From positions 248,001-312,000 of the forward strand of contig CAWEYW010000002.1 in assembly GCA_963813415.1 (NCBI GenBank): DNA of 64,000 bases, given 5' to 3'. Source of the DNA: CAIWHR01 sp963813415. Lineage in GTDB: Bacteria; Pseudomonadota; Gammaproteobacteria; Burkholderiales; Casimicrobiaceae. The notes under the pieces were generated by a model that worked only from the letters and a program-made list of their open reading frames with translations, did no database searches and had not been told where the DNA came from. A program made the translations under genes and the position numbers. Below, in pieces: positions 52,096 through 61,154 of the stretch (position 1 is its first letter; each line of letters starts with the position of its first letter).

Positions 52096-53415
52096 ATGGA
52101 CTCCATTTCGCTCGGCACCCTCGGCATCGCCCTCGCGGTGCTGCTGGTCACGTCCGGTTTCTTTTCGATGGCCGAGACGGCGATGATGGCGGTGAATCGG
52201 TTTCGCCTGCGCCACCGCGCAAAGCAGGGCGAGCATGGCGCCGCCACGGCGCTCGCGTTGCTCAAGCAGACCGATCGCCTGCTGGGGGTCATCCTCCTCG
52301 GCAACAACCTCATCAACGCTGCCTGCGCGACACTCACCACGGTGATCACGGTGCGCCTCTTCGGCCAGGGGCAGCTCGCGCTCGCGGTGGGAACGATCGC
52401 GATCACCTTCGCCATCCTCGTGTTTTCCGAGATCACCCCGAAGGTGGTCGGCGCCGCGCATGCCGACCGCATCGCGCCGTTGGTGAGTTACGCCCTCGTG
52501 CCCTTGCTGCGCATCGCGGCACCGGTCGTCTGGTTCGTCAACCTCTTCGTGCAGGCGCTGCTCAGGATCCTGCACATACGGCCCGGCAAGGGTGCCGATG
52601 CTCCGCTCACGCAGGAAGAGCTGCGCACTCTCGTCCTCGAAGGCCAGTACTTCCGCGGCAAGCATCGTGCACTGCTCGCGAACCTGCTCGACGTCGAGTC
52701 GATCACCGTCGACGACATCATGACCCCGCGCAACCAGCTGCACGCGATCGACGTCTCCGACAAGCCAGCGGCGCTCGCCCAGCAGCTCGCCACGTCCCAT
52801 CACACGCGCCTGCCGGTATACGAGCATGATCTCGACAACATCCTCGGCTTCGTGCACGTGAAGCAGGTCATCCAGCTGCAGCAGTCGGACAGCATCGACG
52901 AGGAGCACCTGCGCGCGATCCTGCGCCCGCCCTATTTCATCCCCGCCGGCACGCCCCTCCTGCAACAGCTCCAGCAGTTCCAGAACGACGGCCAGCGGAT
53001 CGGACTTGTAGTGGACGAGTACGGCGACCTCCAGGGGCTCGTGACCATCGAGGACCTGGTCGAGGAGATCGTCGGTGAGTTCACCACTCCCGCGCCGGAC
53101 GCCGCCGGCTCCTACGGCCGCCGTCCGGACGGCAGCCTGCTGGTGGACGGCATGGCCCCGCTGCGCACCCTCAACCGCAAGCTCGGCACGACGTTCCCCC
53201 TGGACGGGCCGAAGACGCTGAACGGCCTCATCGTCGAGCATCTTGGCGAGATTCCCGAGGCCGGCACCCGCCTCGAGTTGGCCGGGCAAGCGCTGGAAAT
53301 CCTCCAGACGCTGGACCGTGCGGTAAAAGTGGTACGCCTCCTTCCCCCCGTTGGCCGGGCCTCACCTCCTCCGGCTTTACAAGGTCCGGAGGGACGGGCA
53401 TCATCGAACGGCTAG
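52096..53415 (+). CDS. HlyC/CorC family (CNNM-CBS-CorC) membrane protein
   Basis: This 439-aa protein has an N-terminal DUF21/CNNM domain with three or four helices (VLLVTSGFFSMAETAMMAVNRFRLRHRAKQG, LLGVILLGNNLINAACATL, FAILVFSEITPKVVGA). A tandem CBS pair follows (DDIMTPRNQLHAIDVSD, LPVYEHDLDNILGFVHVKQVI, IGLVVDEYGDLQGLVTIEDLVEEIVGE), and then a CorC_HlyC domain. Such proteins are linked to magnesium/cobalt homeostasis. A 25-residue low-complexity tail ends the protein. The ATG follows a pyrimidine-rich repeat with no ribosome-binding sequence, which is odd. Confidence 0.9.
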   Translation: MDSISLGTLGIALAVLLVTSGFFSMAETAMMAVNRFRLRHRAKQGEHGAATALALLKQTDRLLGVILLGNNLINAACATLTTVITVRLFGQGQLALAVGTIAITFAILVFSEITPKVVGAAHADRIAPLVSYALVPLLRIAAPVVWFVNLFVQALLRILHIRPGKGADAPLTQEELRTLVLEGQYFRGKHRALLANLLDVESITVDDIMTPRNQLHAIDVSDKPAALAQQLATSHHTRLPVYEHDLDNILGFVHVKQVIQLQQSDSIDEEHLRAILRPPYFIPAGTPLLQQLQQFQNDGQRIGLVVDEYGDLQGLVTIEDLVEEIVGEFTTPAPDAAGSYGRRPDGSLLVDGMAPLRTLNRKLGTTFPLDGPKTLNGLIVEHLGEIPEAGTRLELAGQALEILQTLDRAVKVVRLLPPVGRASPPPALQGPEGRASSNG

Positions 53416-53532
53416 TTTTTATGCGCTTGGAATAACGGGCAGAGGGGCTCAAGCCGGTCCCCGCGGCTGCCGATAACTACGAAAGCGCCGCTCCCGATCA
53501 AGCCCGAACCCCCGTCCTCACCCGCCGAGCCG

Positions 53533-55257
53533 ATGGCCACTCACGCCGCCGCCACCCGCAATATCAGCGGCCTTGCGCGCGCCCTCGCGCAGCAGGGCCT
53601 GATGACCGAGACCGATGCGGAGGCCATGCAGTCGCAGGCCCGCACGGCCGGCATCACGTTCGTCGAGCAGGTGCTGGCCGGCAAGCGGCTTTCTGCATCC
53701 CAGCTCGCCACATTCGCTTCGCGGGCGTTCGGCGTCCCGCTGTTCGACCTTGGCGCGTTCGACCTCGACCAGCTGCCGCGCGAGGTGCTGGACATCAAAA
53801 TGGCGCAAAGCCGGCGCGTGCTGCCGCTCCAGAAGCGCGGCAACCGGCTGTATGTCGCGACGTCCGACCCGGCCAATCTCCAGGCGCTCGAGGAAGTCAG
53901 GTTCAAGACGAACCTGGTGATCGAGCCGGTCGTCGTCGAGGACGACAAGCTGAACCAGGCGCTGACCAAGCTCTCCGAGTCGACGGCAACGACGCTGGAG
54001 AACATTTCCGACATGGGCGACCTCGAGGTCGACCTGCAGGAGGGTGGCGGCGCGACCACGTCCGAAGACGACAACAAATCCGAGGTCGAGGATGCGCCGG
54101 TCGTCAAATACATCCAGAAGATCCTCCTGGACGCCATCGCCGCGGGCGTCTCGGACATCCACTTCGAACCGTACGAGAAGTTCTACCGCATCCGCTACCG
54201 GCTCGACGGCATCCTGATGGAGGTGGCGCAGCCGCCGCTGGTCATCAAGGACAAGGTCGCCTCGCGCATCAAGGTCATTTCCAAGCTCGACATCGCCGAG
54301 AAGCGCGTCCCGCAGGACGGCCGGATGAAGCTCGTGCTGTCGAAGAACAAGTCGATCGACTTCCGCGTCTCGACCCTGCCGACGCTGTTCGGCGAGAAGA
54401 TCGTGATGCGGATCCTCGACTCGGCGGGCGTGAAGCTCGGCATCGAGGCGCTTGGTTACGAACCCGATCAGCAGCAGCACCTCGTGAACGCGATCAAGCG
54501 ACCCTACGGGATGGTGCTGGTGACCGGCCCGACCGGCAGCGGCAAGACGATCTCGCTCTACACCTGCCTCAACATCCTGAACCAGCCCGGCATCAACATC
54601 TCGACGGCGGAAGACCCCGCGGAAATCAACCTGCCGGGCGTCAACCAGGTCAACGTCAACGACAAGGCGGGCCTGACGTTCGCAGCCGCCCTGAAGTCGT
54701 TCCTGCGGCAGGACCCGGACATCATCATGGTCGGTGAAATCCGCGACCTCGAGACGGCGGACATCGCCATCAAGGCGGCGCAGACGGGTCACCTGGTCCT
54801 GTCGACCTTGCATACCAACGACGCTCCGGCCACGTTGCAGCGTCTGTCCAACATGGGCGTGGCGGCGTTCAACATCGCCTCGTCCGTGATCCTGATCACC
54901 GCACAGCGGCTCGGGCGCAAGCTGTGCCCGCAGTGCAAGAAGCCCGAGGACATCCCGCCCGAGGCTTTGCTCTCCGCGGGCTTTGCGCAGGAGGAGCTCG
55001 ACGGCACCTGGCAGCCATACGGGCCGGTGGGCTGCGACCACTGCAAGGGCACCGGCTACAAGGGCCGGGTCGGGATCTATGAAGTGATGCCGATCACCGA
55101 CGACATGCGCCAGATCATCATGCGCAACGGCTCGGCCCTCGACATCGCCGCGCAGGCGCGGCGCGAGGGCGTGCGTAATCTGCGCCAATCGGGGCTGCTC
55201 AAGGTCAAGGCGGGGATCACCTCGCTCGAAGAGATCGAAGCGGTCACCAACGAGTAG
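53533..55257 (+). CDS. pilB: Type IVa pilus assembly ATPase PilB
   Basis: PilB powers pilus extension. It is 574 aa. The N-terminal MshEN domain includes LAQQGLMTETDAEAMQSQA. The ATPase core has the Asp box region, Walker A TGPTGSGKTISLYTCL, Walker B FLRQDPDIIMVGEIRDLETADIA and the His box TGHLVLSTLHTNDA. The PilB-specific tetracysteine zinc motif CPQC...CDHCKGTGYKGR follows. It is 14 bp before pilC. Confidence 0.96.
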   Translation: MATHAAATRNISGLARALAQQGLMTETDAEAMQSQARTAGITFVEQVLAGKRLSASQLATFASRAFGVPLFDLGAFDLDQLPREVLDIKMAQSRRVLPLQKRGNRLYVATSDPANLQALEEVRFKTNLVIEPVVVEDDKLNQALTKLSESTATTLENISDMGDLEVDLQEGGGATTSEDDNKSEVEDAPVVKYIQKILLDAIAAGVSDIHFEPYEKFYRIRYRLDGILMEVAQPPLVIKDKVASRIKVISKLDIAEKRVPQDGRMKLVLSKNKSIDFRVSTLPTLFGEKIVMRILDSAGVKLGIEALGYEPDQQQHLVNAIKRPYGMVLVTGPTGSGKTISLYTCLNILNQPGINISTAEDPAEINLPGVNQVNVNDKAGLTFAAALKSFLRQDPDIIMVGEIRDLETADIAIKAAQTGHLVLSTLHTNDAPATLQRLSNMGVAAFNIASSVILITAQRLGRKLCPQCKKPEDIPPEALLSAGFAQEELDGTWQPYGPVGCDHCKGTGYKGRVGIYEVMPITDDMRQIIMRNGSALDIAAQARREGVRNLRQSGLLKVKAGITSLEEIEAVTNE

Positions 55258-55271
55258 ACGAGGAAGACGCC

Positions 55272-56498
55272 ATGGCCACAGCCGTCCTGCAACAACGCCG
55301 CGATGTGAAGGAATACGTCTTCCTCTGGGACGGCGTGGACCGCAACAACCGGCAGCTCCACGGCGAGGCCCGCGCTGCTTCCGAGACGGTGCTGCGCACG
55401 AACCTGCGCCGCCAGGGCATCCGCGTCACCAAGATGAAGCGGCAAAGCTTCCGTGGCGGCAAGAAGATCTCCGAGAAGGACGTGACGATGTTCACGCGCC
55501 AGCTCGCGACGATGCTGAAGGCCGGCGTGCCGCTTCTCCAGTGCTTCGAGATCGTCGCCCGCGGCCACAGCAACGCGAAGTTCGCGCGCCTCATGATGGA
55601 CGTCAAGGGCAAGGTCGAATCCGGCTCCAGCCTCTCGCAGGCGTTTCGCGAGCATCCCATGCAGTTCGACAACCTCTACTGCAATCTCGTCTCGGCGGGC
55701 GAGACGGCCGGCATGCTCGACGGGATCCTGGAGCGTCTCGCCGTCTACAAGGAAAAGATCCTTGCCATCAAGGGCAAGATCAAGTCCGCGATGTTCTACC
55801 CGGCGTCCGTCGTGGTGGTCGCCATCGTGGTGGTCTGGGTCATCATGGTGTTCGTGATCCCGGCGTTCAAGAAGGTGTTCGCGAGCTTCGGCGCAGGCCT
55901 GCCTGCGCTGACCGAGTGGGTCATCGCGATCTCCGACTTCCTGGTGAGCTACTGGTGGATCTTCGCCGCGGTGCTGTTCGGCGCGTCGGTCGTGATCTCC
56001 CAGCTCTGGCGGCGATCCGATGCGTTCCGGTTCGGCTGTGACCGGCTGATGCTCAAGCTGCCGGTGATGGGACCGGTGATCGAAAAGGCCGCCATTGCCC
56101 GCTGGGCGCGCACGCTGTCGACCATGTTCGCCGCCGGCGTGCCGTTGGTCGAATCCCTGGATGCAGTCGCCGGTGCCGCCGGCAATCGCGTCTTCGAGCA
56201 GGCCACGCGCAAGGTGCAGACGCAGGTCAGCACCGGCACGAGCCTCACCAACGCCATGATGTCCACGGGACTCTTCCCCAACATGGTTTTGCAGATGACG
56301 CAGATCGGCGAGGAATCGGGCGCGCTGGACGGGATGCTGTCGCGCGTGGCGGACTTCTTCGAGCGCGAGGTCGACGACGCCGTGGCGTCGCTGTCGAGCC
56401 TGCTGGAGCCGCTCATCCTCGCATTCCTGGGCGTGGTGATCGGCGGCCTCGTCATCGCCATGTACCTGCCGATCTTCAAGCTGGGCTCGGTGGTTTGA
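55272..56498 (+). CDS. pilC: Type IVa pilus inner-membrane platform protein PilC
   Basis: PilC couples PilB to pilin polymerisation. It is 408 aa with two homologous T2SF domains: FTRQLATMLKAGVPLLQCFEIVARGHSN...NLVSAGETAGMLDGILERLA and ARTLSTMFAAGVPLVESLDAVAGAAGN...MTQIGEESGALDGMLSRVADFFE. Three membrane helices are present, including VVVVAIVVVWVIMVFVIPAF and LEPLILAFLGVVIGGLVIAMYLPIF. A weak 7-bp hairpin (56512-56536) lies in the 126-bp gap before pilD. Confidence 0.96.
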   Translation: MATAVLQQRRDVKEYVFLWDGVDRNNRQLHGEARAASETVLRTNLRRQGIRVTKMKRQSFRGGKKISEKDVTMFTRQLATMLKAGVPLLQCFEIVARGHSNAKFARLMMDVKGKVESGSSLSQAFREHPMQFDNLYCNLVSAGETAGMLDGILERLAVYKEKILAIKGKIKSAMFYPASVVVVAIVVVWVIMVFVIPAFKKVFASFGAGLPALTEWVIAISDFLVSYWWIFAAVLFGASVVISQLWRRSDAFRFGCDRLMLKLPVMGPVIEKAAIARWARTLSTMFAAGVPLVESLDAVAGAAGNRVFEQATRKVQTQVSTGTSLTNAMMSTGLFPNMVLQMTQIGEESGALDGMLSRVADFFEREVDDAVASLSSLLEPLILAFLGVVIGGLVIAMYLPIFKLGSVV

Positions 56499-56624
56499 CG
56501 CGCCGCGGCCTGCATCCGTGATGGTCGGGCGGATGCGCCGCTTCGCGCCGGCGTCGCGGGACGCGCGTCCGCGTCGCCGTGCGCGCTCCGGATCCGAATG
56601 CCCCTCCCCTGAACGCCTTTTCCC

Positions 56625-57473
56625 ATGTACGGCGCAGCCCTGAGCAACCCGCTGTTTGCCTGGCCGACGGCAATCGTCATCGGCCTGTGCATCGGCAGCT
56701 TCCTCAACGTGGTGATCCATCGCCTGCCGAAGATGCTGGAGCGGCAGTGGCAGGCCCAGTGCGCAGAGCTTCGCGGCGAGGAACCCGTCGAGGCGCCGCA
56801 CTACAATCTGGTGGTGCCGCGCTCCGCGTGTCCGGCATGCACCCGACCCATCCGCGCGCACGAAAACATTCCCGTGCTGTCGTGGCTTGCATTGCGGGGC
56901 AAGTGCGCCGGCTGCGGCGCGCGGATCTCGCCGCGCTACCCGTTGGTGGAATTGCTCGGCGGACTCGCTGCACTTGCTGTCGTGGTCCGCTTCGGCGTAA
57001 CGCCACAGGCGCTCGCCGCCGGTGTCCTGCTCTGCGCCCTGCTCGCCCTGACCTTCATCGATTTCGACACGCAGCTCCTGCCGGACAACATCACCCTGCC
57101 GCTGCTCTGGGCCGGCCTGATCGTCAACATGTGGGGGCTCTTCGTGCCGCTGGCGAGCGCCGTGGCCGGTGCCGTGGCGGGCTACCTCTCGCTGTGGACG
57201 ATCTACTGGCTGTTCAAGCTGCTGCGCAACAAGGAAGGCATGGGGTATGGCGACTTCAAGCTGCTCGCCGCCCTTGGTGCCTGGCTGGGGTGGCAGATGC
57301 TGCCGCTGATCGTGCTGCTATCGTCAGCCGTCGGTGCGGTCATCGGCATCGCGCTCATCCTGTTCCGGGGCCGCGACCACAACATCCCGCTCGCGTTCGG
57401 GCCGTATCTCGCCATCGCGGGCGCCATTGCGTTGTTCTGGGGCAAGAGCCTCACCGCCCTGTACCTGCCGTGA
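56625..57473 (+). CDS. pilD: Prepilin peptidase / N-methyltransferase PilD
   Basis: PilD cleaves prepilin leader peptides and methylates the new N-terminus. It is 282 aa. The N-terminal region has GLCIGSFLNVVIHRLP and the four-cysteine motif CPAC...CAGCG. Catalytic aspartates lie in FIDFDTQLLPD and MGYGDFKLLAALGAWLGW, separated by membrane helices. Its stop overlaps the coaE start (GTGA). Confidence 0.96.
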   Translation: MYGAALSNPLFAWPTAIVIGLCIGSFLNVVIHRLPKMLERQWQAQCAELRGEEPVEAPHYNLVVPRSACPACTRPIRAHENIPVLSWLALRGKCAGCGARISPRYPLVELLGGLAALAVVVRFGVTPQALAAGVLLCALLALTFIDFDTQLLPDNITLPLLWAGLIVNMWGLFVPLASAVAGAVAGYLSLWTIYWLFKLLRNKEGMGYGDFKLLAALGAWLGWQMLPLIVLLSSAVGAVIGIALILFRGRDHNIPLAFGPYLAIAGAIALFWGKSLTALYLP

Positions 57474-58093
57474 CGTTGGTGGTCGGATTGACCGGCGGCA
57501 TCGGCAGCGGCAAGTCGGCCGTGGCGGACGCGTTCGCCGCGCTCGGCGCCGACGTGGCCGATGCCGATCTCGTCTCGCATCGTCTGACGCAGCAAGGAGC
57601 ACCCGGACATGCGGCGATCGTCGCGGCCTTCGGCAGCCAGATCCTCGACGCGGACGGTGCCGTCGATCGCGCGCGATTGCGGGATCTCGTGTTCGCGGAC
57701 GCGGCGCTGCGGGCGCGCCTCGAAGCCGCCTTGCACCCGTTGATCCGCGCGGCGGTGCGGGAGGACGTCGCCCGATGGTCGGCGCCCTACGGAATACTCG
57801 TCGTGCCGCTGCTGCTCGAGCGCGGCGGCCTCACTGACCTCGTCGACCGTGTCCTCGTGGTGGACTGCACCGAAGACCAGCAGGTGGCGCGCGTCGTGCA
57901 ACGCAGCGGCTTGGCCCCGGAGCAAGTGCGTGCGATCATGGCAACGCAGCTCGGCCGTGCGCAGCGCCTCGCCGCGGCGAACGATGTTCTCGACAACAGC
58001 GGCCCGCCGGAGGCGATCCGGCCTGCCGTCGAGGCGCTCGACCGGCGTTATCGGGATCTCGCCGCAGCACGGCGCGGCGGCGTTCAAGGCTAG
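57470..58093 (+). CDS. coaE: Dephospho-CoA kinase
   Basis: CoaE catalyses the last step of coenzyme A synthesis. It is 207 aa with P-loop VGLTGGIGSGKSAVADAFAALGADVADADLVSH, HPLIRAAVREDV, VPLLLERGGLTDLVDRVLVVDC and RLAAANDVLDNSG. GTG 57470, overlapping the pilD stop, is the start; the frame upstream is noise. It sits in the conserved pilD-coaE-zapD-yacG order. Confidence 0.95.
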   Translation: MTLVVGLTGGIGSGKSAVADAFAALGADVADADLVSHRLTQQGAPGHAAIVAAFGSQILDADGAVDRARLRDLVFADAALRARLEAALHPLIRAAVREDVARWSAPYGILVVPLLLERGGLTDLVDRVLVVDCTEDQQVARVVQRSGLAPEQVRAIMATQLGRAQRLAAANDVLDNSGPPEAIRPAVEALDRRYRDLAAARRGGVQG

Positions 58094-58102
58094 GACCGAC
58101 CG

Positions 58103-58918
58103 ATGCAGGAGTTGGTGCAGAATGACGTACTCACCATGACGTCGGCCGCGGCTTCTCCCGTCATTCGCTACGAGCACCCGCTCAACGAGCGCATCCGCAC
58201 CTTGATGCGCCTCGAGGTGCTCTATCAGCGCGTCGCCTTCTTTGCCGAGCAGGTCGCGGCGACCGATCATCACGTTGCGCTGCTGTCGCTGTTCGAGATC
58301 ACCGACGTCGCGGCGCGCGCAGACCTCAAGACCGATCTGCTCCAGGAACTCGAGCGCCAGAAGCAGGTCCTGACGCCACTACGCACCAATCCCGCGATCG
58401 ACACCAGCGTGCTGGAGCCGCTGCTCGCCGAGATCGACCGGGTGAGCAGCAACCTGCTCGCCCAGACGGGCAAGGTCGGCCAGCACCTGCGCGAGAACGA
58501 ATGGCTGATGACCATCAAGCAGCGCACCGGCATTCCCGGCGGCGTGTGCGAATTCGACCTGCCGGCTTATCACTACTGGCTCAACAGCGATACCAGCGCA
58601 CGGCAGAACGACCTCCGTGGCTGGCTCGCGCCGTTCCTGCCCATCCGCGACGGGCTGTCCATCGTGCTGCGGCTCTTGCGGGACAATGGACGCGCATCGA
58701 GCCATACGGCATACCGGGGCGTATTCCAGCTGATGCTGACCACCTCCAAGGTGGCGCAGCTGCTCCGCCTCACCCTGGGCCGCAATCTTCCCTGCGTGCC
58801 GGAAATCAGCGCCAACAAGTACGCGCTCAACATCCGCTTCGTGGGTCTCGCGGGCATGGAACGCGGGGGCGTGTACGACAAGGACGTCGAATTCGAGCTC
58901 GTCTTCTGCAATCTTTGA
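58103..58918 (+). CDS. zapD: Cell division protein ZapD
   Basis: ZapD (YacF) bundles FtsZ filaments at midcell. It is 271 aa, slightly longer than the E. coli form. Conserved stretches are YEHPLNERIRTLMRLEVLYQR, IKQRTGIPGGVCEFDLPAYHYWL, PIRDGLSIVLRLLRDNG and PEISANKYALNIRFV. ATG 58103 has AGGA seven bases upstream; an internal ATG at 58136 would fit the family length equally well. It is followed by a 130-bp gap with no recognisable element. Confidence 0.94.
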   Translation: MQELVQNDVLTMTSAAASPVIRYEHPLNERIRTLMRLEVLYQRVAFFAEQVAATDHHVALLSLFEITDVAARADLKTDLLQELERQKQVLTPLRTNPAIDTSVLEPLLAEIDRVSSNLLAQTGKVGQHLRENEWLMTIKQRTGIPGGVCEFDLPAYHYWLNSDTSARQNDLRGWLAPFLPIRDGLSIVLRLLRDNGRASSHTAYRGVFQLMLTTSKVAQLLRLTLGRNLPCVPEISANKYALNIRFVGLAGMERGGVYDKDVEFELVFCNL

Positions 58919-59048
58919 CGGCGATTGCAGGGCTCGGCCGCCTTGCGCAGCACGTCCCCGTGGGGCCGAAACCCGGTCCGGTGCGGCGTCACGGCAGCTG
59001 CCTAAACCACGGCCGGCTCGAGAAGACACCCCTGCGGGAGCTTGACCG

Positions 59049-59249
59049 ATGAGCACGTCGCGCATCGTTTCCTGCCCGCAATGTGGTCGGCCGGTGGAAT
59101 GGAATCCCGAGGCACGGTGGCGACCGTTCTGCTCCGAGCGCTGCAAGCTGATCGACCTCGGCGCCTGGGCCTCCGAGGCCTATCGGGTGCCGGCCGAACC
59201 TGTCGATCCCGACGATGCTTCGGGGGAAGTCCCGCCCAGCCGGGACTGA
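59049..59249 (+). CDS. yacG: DNA gyrase inhibitor YacG (zinc-binding)
   Basis: YacG is a small zinc protein (66 aa) that inhibits DNA gyrase in E. coli. The Cys4 site is VSCPQCGRPVEW...RPFCSERCKLIDLGAWASE. It closes the pilBCD-coaE-zapD run; its stop is one base from the stop of the convergent Nudix gene, so transcripts from both strands must overlap. Confidence 0.95.
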   Translation: MSTSRIVSCPQCGRPVEWNPEARWRPFCSERCKLIDLGAWASEAYRVPAEPVDPDDASGEVPPSRD

Positions 59250-59250
59250 G

Positions 59251-60195
59251 TCACGCCGGCCACGCGCCGCTGCGCAGCGCGATGCCATGTGCACCGCGGT
59301 CGATCGCGGTGTCGAGTTGATCGGCCCGCAGGCCCCCGAGCGCGAACACGGGAATCGGCGTGCCATCCACGAGCGCTGCAAAGCCGTCCCAGCCGATCGG
59401 CGCTGAAGCCGGGTGCGATGCCGTGCGCAGCACGGGGCCGAGCACCACGAAATCGAGCTCCAGGGCACCGGCGCGCGCGAGCTCCGATGCCTCGTGACAT
59501 GAAGCTGCGCACAGCATGTTCGGCGGGCGTTCCGGCGCGCTTGCAAGCGCCGCGCTGCTCCAGTGCACGCCATGGCAGCCCCATGCGCGTGCGTCCTCGG
59601 CTCTTCCGTTGAGGAGGACGGCGGCGCGGTACGGTTGCGCGAGCTGTAGCAGGGTTTCGGCGAAGGCACGCTGCCGGGGCAACGGCCAGTCCTTTTCGCG
59701 GATCTGCATCAGCCGCAATCCGGCGTCCAGCGCCCGGCGGGCGCGCGCGAGGAATGCGGCTTCGCCGATTTCCGACGCCATCGTGATTGCGTAGACCGTT
59801 GGCAGCTCGAGCGCATTCAGCACGCGGGCGTTGGCGGGCAGGAGCGGGGCCACCGTGAACGCACCGGGCTGCTGCCATGCAAAGGCCTGGCCGTCGTGGC
59901 CCACGGGCTCGCCATCGAACCCCAGCACGCGAAAGAAGTGCAGCTCGACGTGCGCATGCGGGTACGCGTACCGGCGCACGAGCCAGGGAGCCGCCCGGCG
60001 CACGCGCAACCCCAGCTCTTCGTGCAGCTCGCGATCGAGCGCCTCGCGCGGCGTCTCGCCAGCCTCGAGCTTGCCACCGGGAAACTCCCAGTAGCCTGCG
60101 TACACCTTGCCGGGCGGGCGCTGGGCGAGCAACACACGACCGTCCGGGTGCAGGATCACTGCCGCCGCTACCCGGACGAGCGCGGCGGACGTCAC
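59251..60195 (-). CDS. Nudix hydrolase fused to thiamine-phosphate-synthase-like (TenI) domain
   Basis: This 314-aa fusion starts with a MutT-like Nudix domain: VRVAAAVILHPDGRVLLAQRPPGKVYAGYWEFPGGKLEAGETPREALDRELHEELGL holds the full Nudix box. Residues from about 140 form a ThiE/TenI-like barrel: AFLARARRALDAGLRLMQIREKDWP, RAAVLLNGRAEDARAWGCHGVHWSS, LDFVVLGPVLRTASHP, and PIPVFALGGLRADQLDTAIDRGAHGIALRSG. The Nudix part probably sanitises 8-oxo-dGTP; the TenI part's role is unclear. Such fusions occur next to DUF815 and yacG in Betaproteobacteria. GTG 60195 overlaps the DUF815 stop. Confidence 0.9.
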   Translation of the reverse strand: MTSAALVRVAAAVILHPDGRVLLAQRPPGKVYAGYWEFPGGKLEAGETPREALDRELHEELGLRVRRAAPWLVRRYAYPHAHVELHFFRVLGFDGEPVGHDGQAFAWQQPGAFTVAPLLPANARVLNALELPTVYAITMASEIGEAAFLARARRALDAGLRLMQIREKDWPLPRQRAFAETLLQLAQPYRAAVLLNGRAEDARAWGCHGVHWSSAALASAPERPPNMLCAASCHEASELARAGALELDFVVLGPVLRTASHPASAPIGWDGFAALVDGTPIPVFALGGLRADQLDTAIDRGAHGIALRSGAWPA

Positions 60196-61091
60196 TCGGC
60201 GCGGCGCTTGCGCAAGCCGGCGTCGCCCGCGTGGCTCCTGGCGAACTGCCACGCGACGCGTCCGCTGCGGGACCCGCGCTGCAGTGCCCATTGCAAGGCG
60301 TCACGCGTGCGCAGCGCGGTTTCACGGGCATTGCGTGGTGGCGCCACACCGAACGCGTCGAGCCAGGCCGCCACGGCGGCGAGATAGTCGTCCTGGGTGA
60401 ACGGATAGAACGAGATCCACAAACCGAAGCGCTCGGACAGCGAGATCTTCTCCTCGACCGATTCGCCGGGATGCACTTCGTCGCCGACGTGCTTCGTCTC
60501 CAGGTTCTCGCTCATGTACTCCGGCAGCAGGTGACGCCGGTTCGAGGTGGCATAGATCAGGAGGTTCGCCGGCGCTGCGGCAATGGTGCCGTCGAGCATC
60601 ACCTTGAGCGCCTTGTACCCGGGCTCGCCGGCATCGAAGGTGAGGTCGTCGCAAAAGACGATGAAACGCTCGGTGCGGCCGGCGATCTGCTCGGCGATGT
60701 CCGGCAGGTCCACGAGATCGGCCTTCTCGACCTCGATCAAGCGCAGCCCGCGACCCGCGTACTTGCCCAGCATCGCCTTGACCAGCGATGACTTGCCGGT
60801 GCCGCGCGAGCCGGTGAGGAGCACGTTGTTCGCCGGCAGGCCGCTCACGAATTGCCGCGTGTTGCGATCGATGACGCGCTTCTGCTCGTCGATGGCGACG
60901 AGATCGTCGAGGGCAATCGCATGCGGATGCGCAATCGACTGCAGGTATCCGCGGCCCGCGCGCTTGCGCCAGCGAAAGGCGGGAGCGTGCCAGTCGGGAG
61001 CGCTCGGCGCGGACGGCAGCACCGCCTCGACGCGGGCAAGCACGGCTTCGGCCCGGCTGATCAGGGCAGTGACGGCGTCGAGATCGATCAT
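60192..61091 (-). CDS. DUF815 family AAA ATPase
   Basis: This 299-aa AAA-type ATPase has Walker A LLTGSRGTGKSSLVKAMLGKY, Walker B FIVFCDDLTFDAGEPGYKALK, sensor region LIYATSNRRHLLPEYMSEN, and KISLSERFGLWISFYPF. The family is widespread and conserved but has no established function. ATG 61091 is used; the frame extends to 61127, and neither start has a good ribosome-binding sequence. It follows argJ by 63 bp and overlaps the Nudix fusion. Confidence 0.9.
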   Translation of the reverse strand: MIDLDAVTALISRAEAVLARVEAVLPSAPSAPDWHAPAFRWRKRAGRGYLQSIAHPHAIALDDLVAIDEQKRVIDRNTRQFVSGLPANNVLLTGSRGTGKSSLVKAMLGKYAGRGLRLIEVEKADLVDLPDIAEQIAGRTERFIVFCDDLTFDAGEPGYKALKVMLDGTIAAAPANLLIYATSNRRHLLPEYMSENLETKHVGDEVHPGESVEEKISLSERFGLWISFYPFTQDDYLAAVAAWLDAFGVAPPRNARETALRTRDALQWALQRGSRSGRVAWQFARSHAGDAGLRKRRAE

Positions 61092-61154
61092 CGGGAGGAT
61101 GTGGGTCGCAGGAGCACAGCCGAGCATGACCCACGGCCGGCCGACCGGCGCATG

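Noticed and set aside
56512..56536. A 7-bp inverted repeat (GCATCCG/CGGATGC) between pilC and pilD as terminator
   Set aside because: The stem is short, the loop is 11 nt, there is no T-run, and pilBCD are normally cotranscribed.
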